Assembly: GCA_944375955.1 (NCBI GenBank)
Contig: CALWBE010000013.1
Location: 1-64,000, forward strand
Length of the DNA: 64,000 nt
Direction: 5' to 3'
From: an uncultured Clostridia bacterium
Lineage (GTDB): Bacteria > Bacillota > Clostridia > Oscillospirales > CAG-382
In this document: piece after piece, positions 25,453-34,567 of the stretch
Position numbering within the stretch: the stretch's first letter is position 1
Layout: each line of letters opens with the position of its first letter
Notes under the pieces: model-generated
Told to the model about the DNA's origin: nothing
The model's database searches: none
The model's input: only the letters and a program-made list of their open reading frames with translations
Made by a program: the position numbers and the translations under genes

Positions 25453-26581
25453 TGCCCAAAACTCCTTCCATAGGAATGATTTTTCTTGACTTTTCAAAAT
25501 TATCTGCAAATTCCGGAAAAACCTTGAAAAATTCACAAAGCAGCTTCGCGCACGAATATACGTCTTTTATATCAACAGCTTCTACAGCTGTATGCATATA
25601 TTTTTCCGGTATTGAAAGCACTGCACACGGAGTTCCGAGATATGCGTTTGAAATATAATTAGCATTTGTTCCGGTACTTTTAGGTTCTACCATTTTCTGC
25701 AAAGGTATTTCGGATTTTTCAGCGCAGGATACAAGCGCGTCGGTAAGAGCTCTTGAAGTAGTGCAGGAATAAGAAACTCCGCACCCCTCCCCGAGTATAT
25801 AACTTTCCTGCGGAGCTATCTCATAATCCCTGCCAAAATTAACATCCATAACTACAGCTCCGTCTGCAAGCAGTCTGCCGAGAACGGCTCCGCCGCTTCC
25901 GTTTACTTCCTCCGCCGAGGAAAATGAAAATATTATATCGCATTTATCAACATAGTTTTTATCTTCCGACGTAATCTTTGCCGCAAGCAAAACTGCCACG
26001 GCGCATATGCGGTCATCCATACTTCTGCCGCATATAATTCCGTTGCGCAGCTCTTTATAAGAAAACGTAAACCCGCATGCGTCTCCTACCGATACAATAT
26101 CGCAAAGTTCTTCTTTTGTATATCCCGTATCAATAAACATTTCTGATAACGGCGGAAGTTTTTTTTCGGCGTCCTTATCTTTTTTAGAGAGATGCGGAGG
26201 CGTCGAAACAAAAACTCCCTTTATGGTCTTTCTGCCATATATCTCCGCTTCGGAAGCAAAAAGCAGTCTTCTGTCTATTCCCCCCACAGCTTCAACCCGC
26301 ACGAACCCTCCGTCAAGGATCTCGGAAACAATAAATCCCACCGTATCAAAATGCGCGTCTATCAACAGTTTCCGAGCATTAGGAACTCCGCAGCTATGTG
26401 TAAACAAAAGTCCCCCTCCGGCAAGTATCTCAGACTTGTCGAAAAAATCCGTGTACATTAAAACCGTCTGACGCATCTTTTCAGCATAGCATTCCTCTTT
26501 GCCGCTGACGGCAGGAATCTCCGCAAGCATTCGGTAAAGTTTTTTTATTTCTTCAGTATAAACTTCTATATCAAGTTTCAT
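25442..26581 (-). CDS. M42 family peptidase (first of three)
   Basis: 379 residues. DAHFDTVGF, SMDDRICAV, FSSAEEVNGSGG, VMDVNFGRD and KYMHTAVEA supply the His/Asp/Glu-Glu/Asp/His metal set. GTNANY replaces the GTDA motif. An insert near residue 125 (HLSKKDKDAEKKLPP) lies where the protomer-contact region is expected. The ATG overlaps the murD stop by 11 bases, so translation is coupled to murD. Link to cell-wall synthesis is by operon only. Confidence 0.85.
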   Translation of the reverse strand: MKLDIEVYTEEIKKLYRMLAEIPAVSGKEECYAEKMRQTVLMYTDFFDKSEILAGGGLLFTHSCGVPNARKLLIDAHFDTVGFIVSEILDGGFVRVEAVGGIDRRLLFASEAEIYGRKTIKGVFVSTPPHLSKKDKDAEKKLPPLSEMFIDTGYTKEELCDIVSVGDACGFTFSYKELRNGIICGRSMDDRICAVAVLLAAKITSEDKNYVDKCDIIFSFSSAEEVNGSGGAVLGRLLADGAVVMDVNFGRDYEIAPQESYILGEGCGVSYSCTTSRALTDALVSCAEKSEIPLQKMVEPKSTGTNANYISNAYLGTPCAVLSIPEKYMHTAVEAVDIKDVYSCAKLLCEFFKVFPEFADNFEKSRKIIPMEGVLGNEL

Positions 26582-28091
26582 CTCCGGTATCTTTCCTTTT
26601 CATATCCGTTTCTTTTCGTGCAAGCTCACGGACTATCTCTTTATAGAATTTGCCGCGCTCCTCAAAATTTTTGAAAAGATCAAAACTCGCCGATGCCGGC
26701 GTCAACACTACCTTATCGCCTTTTTTCGCATAGCGCGCAGCCGAAACAACAGCTTCTTTAAAATCTTCGTAAACATATATTTCTGTCGAGCCGTCATAGT
26801 TTTCAGCTGCAAGTATCGCTTCTTTTATCTTTTCAGCAGTTGCTCCGCAAAGAAAAACTGCGCGTGCCATTCTGCATATAGGTTCTCCTACGGGAGTATA
26901 CGGTATATGCTTATCATATCCGCCCATAATAAGAACAATCTTTTTCCTGCATTCTTCAGGAAAGCTCGTTACTGCCGCAATTGTCCTTGAAGGCGACGAG
27001 TCTATTGAACTGTTATAAAATTCCGCGCCTCCAATAGACGCCACATATTCAAGCCTATGCTCTACTCCGCCGAAAGTTTTTGCAATATGTTCTACGTCTT
27101 GTATAGATATAAAATCCTCCGTAGCTGCCATCGCAGCCATATAATTTTCCGCATTATGCACTCCCGGCAGCTTTATTGCCGACCTTGAAAGTACTGGTTC
27201 TCCATTTTTATATATCATCTTGTCATCGGCATAATATCCGCATGTCTTCACTTTTGCCGAAAATAATTCTACATTTATTCCCCGATTTTTCGCATCCTGC
27301 GCAAATGATAAAGTTATCTCATTTGCTGCGTTTGTAACAAGTTTTGCTCCTTTTTTCATATGCGTAAAAATTGCTTTTTTTGAATCTGCATATTCTTCGT
27401 ATGAGGTATGCCAGTCAAGATGATTAGGACTCACATTAGTTATTACCGCGACATCAGGAAATCCTTCCGTTTTTACCGGGAATCTGCCATCGGGATAATA
27501 TCCTATTGAATGCAGCTGAAAGCTTGAAAGTTCAAGAACAGCAAAATCCTCAGGACGCATTTTGGGCGTCTCATACAACAGCGGTCTGCCTATATTTCCT
27601 CCGAGATGTACCGTATATCCGGCACTTTCAAGCATCTTTGCTATCAAAGTCGTCGTAGTTGTTTTTCCGTCGCTTCCCGTAACTGCAATTATTTTTGACG
27701 GACATATAGAAAGAAATACCTCCATTTCACTGGTTACAAGAGATCCCCTCGAATGCGCTTCGGCGATTTTCACATTATCGCATCTCAATCCCGGAGTTTT
27801 AAAGATAACTTCTTCATAAAGACCATCCAAATAGTCTTCTCCGGTAAAAAAACGAACCCCTTGTTTCTCTAATTTTTGTATGTCTATATTTTTATTTTTT
27901 GAAAGTTCTTCTATAGGTTTCTTATCTCTGGCATTTATCGTAGCTCCGCATTCAAGCAAAAATTTTATCAGCGGCAGATTGCTTATGCCTACGCCTAACA
28001 CGGCACACCTTTTGCCTGAAAGAAAATGTGCATATGCTTCCAGCTTTTGATTCGTATTATTTTCCATATATAGGTTTTTCGCACCTTTCAT
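26571..28091 (-). CDS. murD: UDP-N-acetylmuramoyl-L-alanine--D-glutamate ligase
   Basis: About 506 residues (498 from a second ATG at 28067, which is equally possible; neither has a convincing ribosome site). KRCAVLGVGISN is the N-terminal nucleotide-fold loop, TGSDGKTTTTTLI the Mur-ligase P-loop, NVSPNHLDWH the central domain motif, and HNAENYMAAMAA and SPSRTIAAV the C-terminal ones. It adds D-Glu to UDP-MurNAc-L-Ala in the cytoplasm. It is the first gene of a seven-gene operon that runs to the terminator at 18881, and is away from the usual dcw cluster. Confidence 0.93.
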   Translation of the reverse strand: MKGAKNLYMENNTNQKLEAYAHFLSGKRCAVLGVGISNLPLIKFLLECGATINARDKKPIEELSKNKNIDIQKLEKQGVRFFTGEDYLDGLYEEVIFKTPGLRCDNVKIAEAHSRGSLVTSEMEVFLSICPSKIIAVTGSDGKTTTTTLIAKMLESAGYTVHLGGNIGRPLLYETPKMRPEDFAVLELSSFQLHSIGYYPDGRFPVKTEGFPDVAVITNVSPNHLDWHTSYEEYADSKKAIFTHMKKGAKLVTNAANEITLSFAQDAKNRGINVELFSAKVKTCGYYADDKMIYKNGEPVLSRSAIKLPGVHNAENYMAAMAATEDFISIQDVEHIAKTFGGVEHRLEYVASIGGAEFYNSSIDSSPSRTIAAVTSFPEECRKKIVLIMGGYDKHIPYTPVGEPICRMARAVFLCGATAEKIKEAILAAENYDGSTEIYVYEDFKEAVVSAARYAKKGDKVVLTPASASFDLFKNFEERGKFYKEIVRELARKETDMKRKDTGDET

Positions 28092-28159
28092 GCAGGATTG
28101 ATTTTTTTATTTGCCGCAATGATACGGCCTAAAATCCCATTATGTATTTTGTTATTATA

Positions 28160-28188
28160 ATTATATTACTTTTGCCGAAAATAATCAA
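28160..28188 (-). promoter_or_regulatory. Promoter of the murD operon
   Basis: Minus strand TTGATT (28183-28188), a 17-base spacer and TATAAT (28160-28165), about 60-70 bases before the murD start. The remainder of the 28092-28468 spacer holds the divergent nfnA promoter and nothing else that I see. Confidence 0.75.
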
Positions 28189-28407
28189 TCCTTTTTTATC
28201 TTTCTTCTTCAAACGTTCTGCATCAAACTCTTCCGAGCATCTTAAAGTGCCAAACTTTGACTTTTATCTTCCGGCAGTCTGTAAAAACGCCTTTTGTCTT
28301 TTTATCTTTTCGGTATGATCTTCATTGTTTAATTTTAACACAAATCATTTCTGTATGAAAAATTTTTCATGCTTACAGCCGTTTTTTCACAATATAAGCT
28401 TTGACTC

Positions 28408-28436
28408 TTGATTTTTTTTGAATTTTGCATTACAAT
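28408..28436 (+). promoter_or_regulatory. Promoter of nfnAB
   Basis: TTGATT (28408-28413), a 17-base spacer and TACAAT (28431-28436), 33 bases before the ATG at 28469. Confidence 0.7.
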
Positions 28437-28468
28437 ATTTAATATGCTTAATAAAAAAGGTGACTGTA

Positions 28469-29311
28469 ATGTACAAAATTATTAAAAAACAAAGTTTAAA
28501 TCCTACCGTAACTCTTATGGAGATTTCCGCTCCGGCAGTTGCAAAAAAGGCTGAGCCCGGTCAATTTATAATTCTGCGCACAGATTCTGAGGGTGAGCGT
28601 ATTCCTCTTACTATCGCTGATTTTGACAGGGAAAAAGGCACTGTTACAATAATTTTTCAAATAGTCGGAGCAACTACCGAAAAGCTTAATCATATGAATG
28701 AAGGCGACAGTCTGTGTGACTTTGTAGGACCTCTGGGACGCGCAACTCATACCGATGGATTGAAAAAAGTAGCAGTCGTCGGAGGAGGCGTAGGATGTGC
28801 GATAGCTCTTCCCGTAGCGAAAAAACTTCACAGTCTCGGATGTGAAGTTCATTCTGTAATAGGCTTTAGAAGCCGTGATCTTGTAATTCTTGAGAAAGAA
28901 TTCGATGAAAACAGCACGCTTGTTAAAAAAATGAGCGACGACGGAAGCTGGGGAGAAAAAGGTCTTGTCACAGACGCCCTGCGCAGTCTTATAGAATCCG
29001 GGGAAAAATACGACGAAGTAATCACGATAGGTCCGCTTATCATGATGAAATTTGTATGTGAACTTACAAAAGAATACGGCATAAAAACAATAGCATCAAT
29101 GAATCCCGTTATGATAGACGGAACAGGAATGTGCGGCGGATGCCGTCTCTCAGTTGGTGGAAAAACCGTTTTTGCATGTGTGGACGGTCCTGATTTTGAC
29201 GGACATCTTATCGATTTTGACGAAGCGATGTCGCGCGGCAGCATGTACCGTGACTTTGAGAGACACAAATATGAAGAGACCTGCAACCTTTTCAGGAAGG
29301 AAGTAAAGTGA
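28469..29311 (+). CDS. nfnA: NfnA-like FAD/NAD-binding ferredoxin reductase subunit
   Basis: 280 residues from the ATG at 28469, chosen for the GGTG site; the frame opens further upstream without one. GQFIILRTDSEGERIPLTI is the FAD-binding signature, VAVVGGGVGCAIALPV the NAD(P)-binding loop, and DGTGMCGGCRLSVGGK and FACVDGPDFDG the C-terminal Cys motif for the [2Fe-2S] cluster. With the next gene it forms the electron-bifurcating NADH-dependent ferredoxin:NADP oxidoreductase of anaerobes. A glutamate-synthase-associated or sulfide dehydrogenase role is the alternative. Confidence 0.85.
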   Translation: MYKIIKKQSLNPTVTLMEISAPAVAKKAEPGQFIILRTDSEGERIPLTIADFDREKGTVTIIFQIVGATTEKLNHMNEGDSLCDFVGPLGRATHTDGLKKVAVVGGGVGCAIALPVAKKLHSLGCEVHSVIGFRSRDLVILEKEFDENSTLVKKMSDDGSWGEKGLVTDALRSLIESGEKYDEVITIGPLIMMKFVCELTKEYGIKTIASMNPVMIDGTGMCGGCRLSVGGKTVFACVDGPDFDGHLIDFDEAMSRGSMYRDFERHKYEETCNLFRKEVK

Positions 29312-29312
29312 A

Positions 29313-30752
29313 ATGCCGAATATGTCAATGAAAAAAAACCCAATGCCTGCGCAGGATCCTGCTGTACGCAGCAAAAATTTTAATGAAGTCGCTTTGGGAT
29401 ATACTGCAGAACAGGCTGTAGATGAGGCAAAGCGCTGCCTTAACTGCAAAAATAAGCCGTGCGTCGGAGGCTGTCCGGTAAAAATATATATACCCGAATT
29501 CATCGCCAAAGTAGCAGAAGGTGACTTTGAAGCGGCATATTCAATTATTGCTGAATCTTCTTCTCTTCCGGCGGTATGCGGAAGAGTATGCCCGCAGGAA
29601 AATCAATGCGAAGGCAAATGCGTAAGAGGAATAAAAGGCGAACCCGTCGCTATCGGCAGACTTGAACGTTTTGTAGCCGATTATCACAACAATAATGTGA
29701 AAACAAATTCTGAACCGCAAACTGCAGCTCAAAAAAAATCCGCTTCCAACGGCAGAAAAGTAGCTGTTATAGGGTCAGGTCCTTCCGGACTTACATGTGC
29801 CGGCGATCTCGCAAAAATGGGATATTCAGTTACGGTATTTGAAGCTTTGCATCTGGCAGGAGGAGTTTTGGTATACGGAATACCCGAATTCCGTCTCCCA
29901 AAAAGCATTGTAAAACGTGAAATAGACGGACTTAAATCGCTCGGAGTTAAAATAGAAACAAATACGGTTATAGGAAAGACAGTATCTATCGATGAGCTTA
30001 TGAATGAATACGGTTTTGAAGCTGTATTCATAGGCTCAGGTGCCGGACTTCCGAAATTTATGAATATTCCCGGAGAAAATCTTAAAGGAGTATATTCCGC
30101 AAATGAATTTCTCACAAGAATAAATCTTATGAAAGCTTATCTTGACGGATCGGATACTCCCATACAGCGAGCCCAAAAGGTTGCCGTTGTCGGAGGTGGA
30201 AATGTGGCAATGGACGCCGCGCGCTGCGCAAAACGGCTCGGTGCGGAAGTATACATAGTTTACAGGCGCGGAATGGAAGAGCTGCCCGCACGTCACGAGG
30301 AAGTTGAACATGCCATTGAGGAAGGAATAATATTTAAAACCCTCAGCAATCCGGTTGAAATTTTCGGATACAATAACCCCGATGACCGCCGTGATCCTCT
30401 TAACGGCACTGTCCGTGCAATTAAATGCATCGAGATGGAACTCGGAGAGCCTGACGCCTCCGGACGCCGCCGTCCTGTAGAAAAACCCGGCAGTGAGTTT
30501 ATACTTGATGTCGACTGCGTTATAATGGCGCTGGGAACTTCTCCCAATCCACTTATAAAGTCTACTACCGAAGGTCTTGAAACGCAAAAATGGGGCGGTA
30601 TCGTAGCTGATGAAACTACGGGTCTTACTTCCCGCGAGGGAATATATGCCGGAGGAGACGCGGTTACAGGCGCCGCAACCGTAATTTTGGCAATGGGAGC
30701 CGGAAAAAACGCAGCTGCAGCAATAGATGAATATTTAAAAAATAAAAAGTAA
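29313..30752 (+). CDS. nfnB: NfnB-like flavoprotein, glutamate synthase small-subunit family
   Basis: 479 residues. The N-terminal part has CLNCKNKPCVGGCPV and CGRVCPQENQCEGKCV, the two [4Fe-4S] cysteine sets. GRKVAVIGSGPSGLTCAG and VAVVGGGNVAMDAARCAKR are the FAD and NADP(H) Rossmann loops, and GIYAGGDAVTGAATVILAMG closes the FAD domain. No large GltB-like synthase is nearby, which favours the Nfn role over glutamate synthase. The ATG lies one base after the nfnA stop and a terminator follows. Confidence 0.85.
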   Translation: MPNMSMKKNPMPAQDPAVRSKNFNEVALGYTAEQAVDEAKRCLNCKNKPCVGGCPVKIYIPEFIAKVAEGDFEAAYSIIAESSSLPAVCGRVCPQENQCEGKCVRGIKGEPVAIGRLERFVADYHNNNVKTNSEPQTAAQKKSASNGRKVAVIGSGPSGLTCAGDLAKMGYSVTVFEALHLAGGVLVYGIPEFRLPKSIVKREIDGLKSLGVKIETNTVIGKTVSIDELMNEYGFEAVFIGSGAGLPKFMNIPGENLKGVYSANEFLTRINLMKAYLDGSDTPIQRAQKVAVVGGGNVAMDAARCAKRLGAEVYIVYRRGMEELPARHEEVEHAIEEGIIFKTLSNPVEIFGYNNPDDRRDPLNGTVRAIKCIEMELGEPDASGRRRPVEKPGSEFILDVDCVIMALGTSPNPLIKSTTEGLETQKWGGIVADETTGLTSREGIYAGGDAVTGAATVILAMGAGKNAAAAIDEYLKNKK

Positions 30753-30764
30753 AATTTAAAATAT

Positions 30765-30813
30765 CCGAACGGAAAAGCATTAAAATTTATTATTGTTTTT
30801 CCGTTCGGTTTTT
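30765..30813 (+). terminator. Terminator of nfnAB
   Basis: CCGAACGGAAAA (30765-30776) pairs with the TTTTTCCGTTCGG segment (30796-30808), followed by TTTTTC. Confidence 0.85.
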
Positions 30814-30839
30814 CTTTTTTTGCACAACTCAAAAAAAGA

Positions 30840-30868
30840 TTGACAACATGAAAAAAATAAAGTAGTAT
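30840..30868 (+). promoter_or_regulatory. Promoter before the DUF896 gene
   Basis: TTGACA (30840-30845), a 17-base spacer and TAGTAT (30863-30868), about 38 bases before the ATG. Confidence 0.65.
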
Positions 30869-30906
30869 ATATTTTATAATTAAGAAAAAAATGGAGACTT
30901 CTCGAT

Positions 30907-31128
30907 ATGACCGAGCTTAAAATAAAAAGATTAAACGAGCTTGCGCACAAGGCAAAAACCGAAGGGCTTACTGAACGCGAAAAAGAAGAACAGTCCGTAC
31001 TTCGCGCTGAATATATAACTGATTATAGGAATAACTTCATAAACATTATGGAAAACACCCGCATAAAAACGCCCGATGGGAAACTTATTAAGCCTGAGCG
31101 CGTAAAAAAGCAGCAAGACAATAATTAA
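30907..31128 (+). CDS. DUF896 (YnzC-like) protein
   Basis: 73 residues. IKRLNELAHKAKTEGLTERE, EEQSVLRAEYITDYR and the RNN/TPDGK ending are the full signature of the DUF896/UPF0291 family. The B. subtilis member is linked to the SOS regulon region, but its function is unclear. It is a helical hairpin with a charged tail and no signal peptide. It stands 32 bases before the CE7 esterase and may be cotranscribed with it. Confidence 0.9.
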   Translation: MTELKIKRLNELAHKAKTEGLTEREKEEQSVLRAEYITDYRNNFINIMENTRIKTPDGKLIKPERVKKQQDNN

Positions 31129-31159
31129 AATTTATTTTTTAAAATAAAGGAGAAACATT

Positions 31160-32125
31160 ATGCCAATAGTAGACATGCCTATCGAACAATTAAGAAAATA
31201 TTTTGGTACAAATGAAAAGCCTTCGGATTTTGATGAATACTGGGACAACAATATTAAAATTGCTGGTTCTCTTGATACCAAAACCGAAATAGTACCCGAT
31301 TCTTTCAAAAATCCGGCGGCTGAATTTTATCACATTTATTTTACCGGTACCGGGAACGCAAGAGTACATGCAAAACTTGTAGTTCCTAAAAACCATTCCG
31401 GGAAATGCCCCGCTTTACTCCATTTTCATGGTTATTCCGGCCGTTCGGCTGACTATGAAACCTATATGTGCTATTCTGCGTTAGGCTTTGTTGTCGCGGC
31501 TCTCGACTGCCGCGGTCAGGGCGGTTATTCTTTCGAACTCGGAGAGGGCGTTCACGGAGATACTATGATAGGTCAGCTTGCCTTAGGTATTCAGTCAGGC
31601 AAGGAAAATCTTTTATATAAGCATATGTTCCTTGATACTTATCTTCTTTCTAAAATAGTAAAATCACTTCCTTTTGTAGACAGTGCAAGAATAGGAGTTT
31701 TCGGCGGCTCTCAAGGCGGAGGTCTTTCTGTAGCCTGCGCCGCGCTTGATCCAGATATAAAAATGCTTGCTCCCGTATATCCGTTCCTTTCCGACTACAG
31801 AAGAGTGTGGAATATGGATCTCGCCAAAGGCGCATATTCAAGCGTAACAGAATATTTCAGACGCTATGATCCCTGCCATGAACATGAAGATGAAATTTTC
31901 AGTCTGTTCGGTTACATAGACGTACATAACCTTGCGCCTCGTATCAAAGGTAAAATGCTGATGTTTACGGGACTTATGGATACAACCTGTCCTGCGTCAA
32001 CTCAATTTGCAATATTTAATAACGCGTCATGTGAGAAAAAACATGAAATATATCCTGATTTCGGACATGAGGGACTTCCTTATTCAGGTGAAAAAACAAT
32101 CACTTTTCTTTCAGAACTGCTGTAA
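31160..32125 (+). CDS. Acetyl xylan esterase / cephalosporin-C deacetylase (CE7 family)
   Basis: 321 residues with no signal peptide. FDEYWDNNI at the N-terminus, FHGYSGRSADY (oxyanion region), LDCRGQGG (RGQ motif), GVFGGSQGGGLS (nucleophile Ser in GxSxGG), GLMDTTCPASTQ (catalytic Asp, HxxxxCP-like loop) and DFGHEG (catalytic His) match CE7 throughout. These cytoplasmic enzymes remove acetyl groups from imported xylo-oligosaccharides and other small acetylated sugars. AAGGAGAAA precedes the ATG. Together with the SGNH gene that follows it forms a deacylation pair. Confidence 0.9.
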   Translation: MPIVDMPIEQLRKYFGTNEKPSDFDEYWDNNIKIAGSLDTKTEIVPDSFKNPAAEFYHIYFTGTGNARVHAKLVVPKNHSGKCPALLHFHGYSGRSADYETYMCYSALGFVVAALDCRGQGGYSFELGEGVHGDTMIGQLALGIQSGKENLLYKHMFLDTYLLSKIVKSLPFVDSARIGVFGGSQGGGLSVACAALDPDIKMLAPVYPFLSDYRRVWNMDLAKGAYSSVTEYFRRYDPCHEHEDEIFSLFGYIDVHNLAPRIKGKMLMFTGLMDTTCPASTQFAIFNNASCEKKHEIYPDFGHEGLPYSGEKTITFLSELL

Positions 32126-32173
32126 AGGAATTTCTAATTTCTTATTGCAAAAACTATCTTGGAGGAAAATCAG

Positions 32174-34120
32174 ATGAAAAGACTTTTTGCCGCGGCGATG
32201 GCTATGCCGCTTATTTGCTTTAGCGGAATATCTTTTATGACTTTAAAACGCAATATAATTATTGCGGATAACGGCGAAACCGAATACGTAATAGTACGCC
32301 CGGAAAACTGCAGCATTCAAGTGTCTTCTGCCGCATCAAAGCTGGCAAAAGCCGTAAAAGAAACTACCGGTGCGGAAATAAAAATCGTTACGGATAAAAA
32401 AAGAGTTTATTCATACGGCATCGAAAAACCTCACGAAATACTTATAGGAATGACGTCAAGAGAAGCGTCAGCTTATGCGGCTGATAATCTTCTTTACCGT
32501 GATTTTTCTGTCAGCACCTGCGATAATTACCTTGTAATTTCCGCCGGAAGCGACGAGACTTATTCGGACGCTGTAGAATATATAGAAAATAATCTTATAT
32601 CCGACGGTTCTTTTGTAGTTAGCAATGATTTCAAATACATAAGCCGGGCTGACTATGACCTATTATCGTTAGAGCTATGCGGCGTCGGGATTTCCGATTA
32701 TATTGTAACATATAACGGCGAGCAGTCAAAAGAACTTGCCGAAAGCTTCTGCAATGAAGTTCTTGAAAAAACAGGCAGAGTCTTGGAATGTTTTCCCGAA
32801 AAGGAATCGGAAAAATGCCGTATAATAATAGGTGCAGAATTCCCTGATGAAATCGGAAAATACGAGTATAGGATAAAAAATTTTGACGGCAGTATACTTA
32901 TTTCCTCGCCTACAAGCATGGGACTTTCCGAAGCCTATAATGAATTTTGCCGTCAGATCTTTGAACAGGAAGGCATAAAAAACATGAAAATCGATTCTTT
33001 CAATTATACCGGCAAGCTTACGGCTCCCGATGAATACAAGGAGTTTATAACAGAGCGTGATTCATTGTCGAATACCCTCCGAAAGCTGACGGAAGATAAA
33101 AAGCTTAACGTCGCATATTTTGGAGGTTCAGTAACGGTCGGATACGGTGCCTCAAATACAGAGCTTTATTCATGGCGCGCTCTTACGACAAAGTGGCTCA
33201 GAGACAATTTCCCGGATGCTGAAATAACAGAAATAAATGCCGCTATAGGTGCGTCAGGAAGCCATCTCGGCGCTTTCAGAACAGAGCGTGACATTATCTC
33301 TCAAAAGCCTGATCTTCTGTTTGTTGAGTTTGCAGTAAATGACAGTTATAACGGAGAAAGTGAGCAAAGCGCTGCTGAAAATTACGAATCTATTGTAAGA
33401 AGAGTTCGCAAAGCTCTTCCGGAATGCGATATTGTAAATATTTATATAACCGATTCAGGCAAAGCTTCTGCAGGAGGCGATTATATACAGGCTTCCGCTC
33501 ACGACAAAGTTGCTTCCGCATATGGAATTTCTTCTATTAATGTCGGCAAAGCGCTTAATGCAAAATATTCCCTTAAAGGATCTTCAAGCAGTAATTGGAG
33601 TGATTTCTTTACCGACTCCGTACATATGACGGATAAGGGATATGCGGAATACGCCGAAGTTATAGCTGAATTTCTCTCAAATGAACTTATATTTTTCCGC
33701 AGCGCGTCGCCCGCGGATCATATCCTGCCGCTGCCGTTGACAAGTGGTGCAGACAAAGAACTTCAATTTATACTTGCTGATGAAAACATGCTTAATAGCT
33801 GCAAAGGTTATACCTTCAGCGACGGAGTCTTTAACAATCTTCCGATAACTCCTTACAAGGGATATCTTATGACTTCCGAAAAAGAAAACAGCCTCGAATT
33901 TACATTTACCGGAACCGAGCTGTCCTTATTTATGTCTGATTTCACATCTGGAATCATTCGCTATACTATCGACGGCAAAACCGGAACTGTATCCAGAAAT
34001 TCAATGAACAATCCTTTCCCGATAGTTAAAAACCTGGAATACGGCGAGCATACCATTAAGATAGAAACTGTTTTCGGCAGTTCAACAGTATCAAAAATCG
34101 GCGGATTTTTAATAAGATAG
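32174..34120 (+). CDS. Multi-domain SGNH/GDSL esterase, membrane-anchored or secreted
   Basis: 648 residues from the ATG at 32174, placed 8 bases after GGAGG; a TTG start at 32159 would lie upstream of that site. A hydrophobic N-terminus (AAAMAMPLICFSGISF) is a signal peptide or anchor. Residues about 40-280 resemble the N-terminal domain found before alpha-glucuronidase-like and DUF4838 proteins (AASKLAKAVKETTGAEI). The SGNH domain follows: AYFGGSVTVGYG (nucleophile Ser), FVEFAVNDSY, and DSVHMTDKGY (Asp and His). The last 130 residues form a beta-sandwich. It is probably an acetyl esterase for hemicellulose. Confidence 0.8.
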   Translation: MKRLFAAAMAMPLICFSGISFMTLKRNIIIADNGETEYVIVRPENCSIQVSSAASKLAKAVKETTGAEIKIVTDKKRVYSYGIEKPHEILIGMTSREASAYAADNLLYRDFSVSTCDNYLVISAGSDETYSDAVEYIENNLISDGSFVVSNDFKYISRADYDLLSLELCGVGISDYIVTYNGEQSKELAESFCNEVLEKTGRVLECFPEKESEKCRIIIGAEFPDEIGKYEYRIKNFDGSILISSPTSMGLSEAYNEFCRQIFEQEGIKNMKIDSFNYTGKLTAPDEYKEFITERDSLSNTLRKLTEDKKLNVAYFGGSVTVGYGASNTELYSWRALTTKWLRDNFPDAEITEINAAIGASGSHLGAFRTERDIISQKPDLLFVEFAVNDSYNGESEQSAAENYESIVRRVRKALPECDIVNIYITDSGKASAGGDYIQASAHDKVASAYGISSINVGKALNAKYSLKGSSSSNWSDFFTDSVHMTDKGYAEYAEVIAEFLSNELIFFRSASPADHILPLPLTSGADKELQFILADENMLNSCKGYTFSDGVFNNLPITPYKGYLMTSEKENSLEFTFTGTELSLFMSDFTSGIIRYTIDGKTGTVSRNSMNNPFPIVKNLEYGEHTIKIETVFGSSTVSKIGGFLIR

Positions 34121-34150
34121 TTTTATTTAACAAAGTAAAAGGAGAAGATT

Positions 34151-34567
34151 GTGAGAATACTCGGTGTAGATTTCGGAGACGCAAGGATAGGAATAGCAGT
34201 ATCCGATCCAACAGGATTTTTAGCAGGCGGTATAGGTACATTTAAAGTCACTGGGATAAAAAACGCAGTTGATATAGTTTGTGAAAAAGCCTTTGAAAAC
34301 AACGCCGAACATATAATAATAGGACTTCCTAAAAATATGAACGGTACCGAAGGAGACCGTGCGGTGCGCACAAGGAAATTCGCGTCATTAGTACAGGAAA
34401 AAAGCGGCATTTCAACAGAACTTTGCGACGAGCGCAGAACGACTATTCTCGCCGCAGGATATATGTCGGAAACAGGAACATTCGGAAAAAAGCGAAAAGC
34501 TGCCATAGACACTCTTTCAGCTCAGATCATACTGCAGACATATCTTGACAGAAAAAAGAATTCCTGA
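34151..34567 (+). CDS. ruvX: Holliday junction resolvase-like nuclease RuvX/YqgF
   Basis: 138 residues from a GTG with GGAGAAG upstream. LGVDFGDARIGIAVSDPTG is the RNase H-like first motif, IIIGLPKNMNGTEGDRA the second, and CDERRTTILA and KAAIDTLSAQIILQ carry the other acidic residues. It is implicated in 16S rRNA maturation and resolution of branched nucleic acids. It is 30 bases behind the SGNH gene, with no terminator seen between. Confidence 0.92.
   Translation: MRILGVDFGDARIGIAVSDPTGFLAGGIGTFKVTGIKNAVDIVCEKAFENNAEHIIIGLPKNMNGTEGDRAVRTRKFASLVQEKSGISTELCDERRTTILAAGYMSETGTFGKKRKAAIDTLSAQIILQTYLDRKKNS

Noticed and set aside
29313-30752. Glutamate synthase small subunit (GltD) as the main call
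   Set aside because: No large GltB subunit lies nearby and the partner is an NfnA-type flavoprotein, so Nfn is favoured, though homology to GltD is real.
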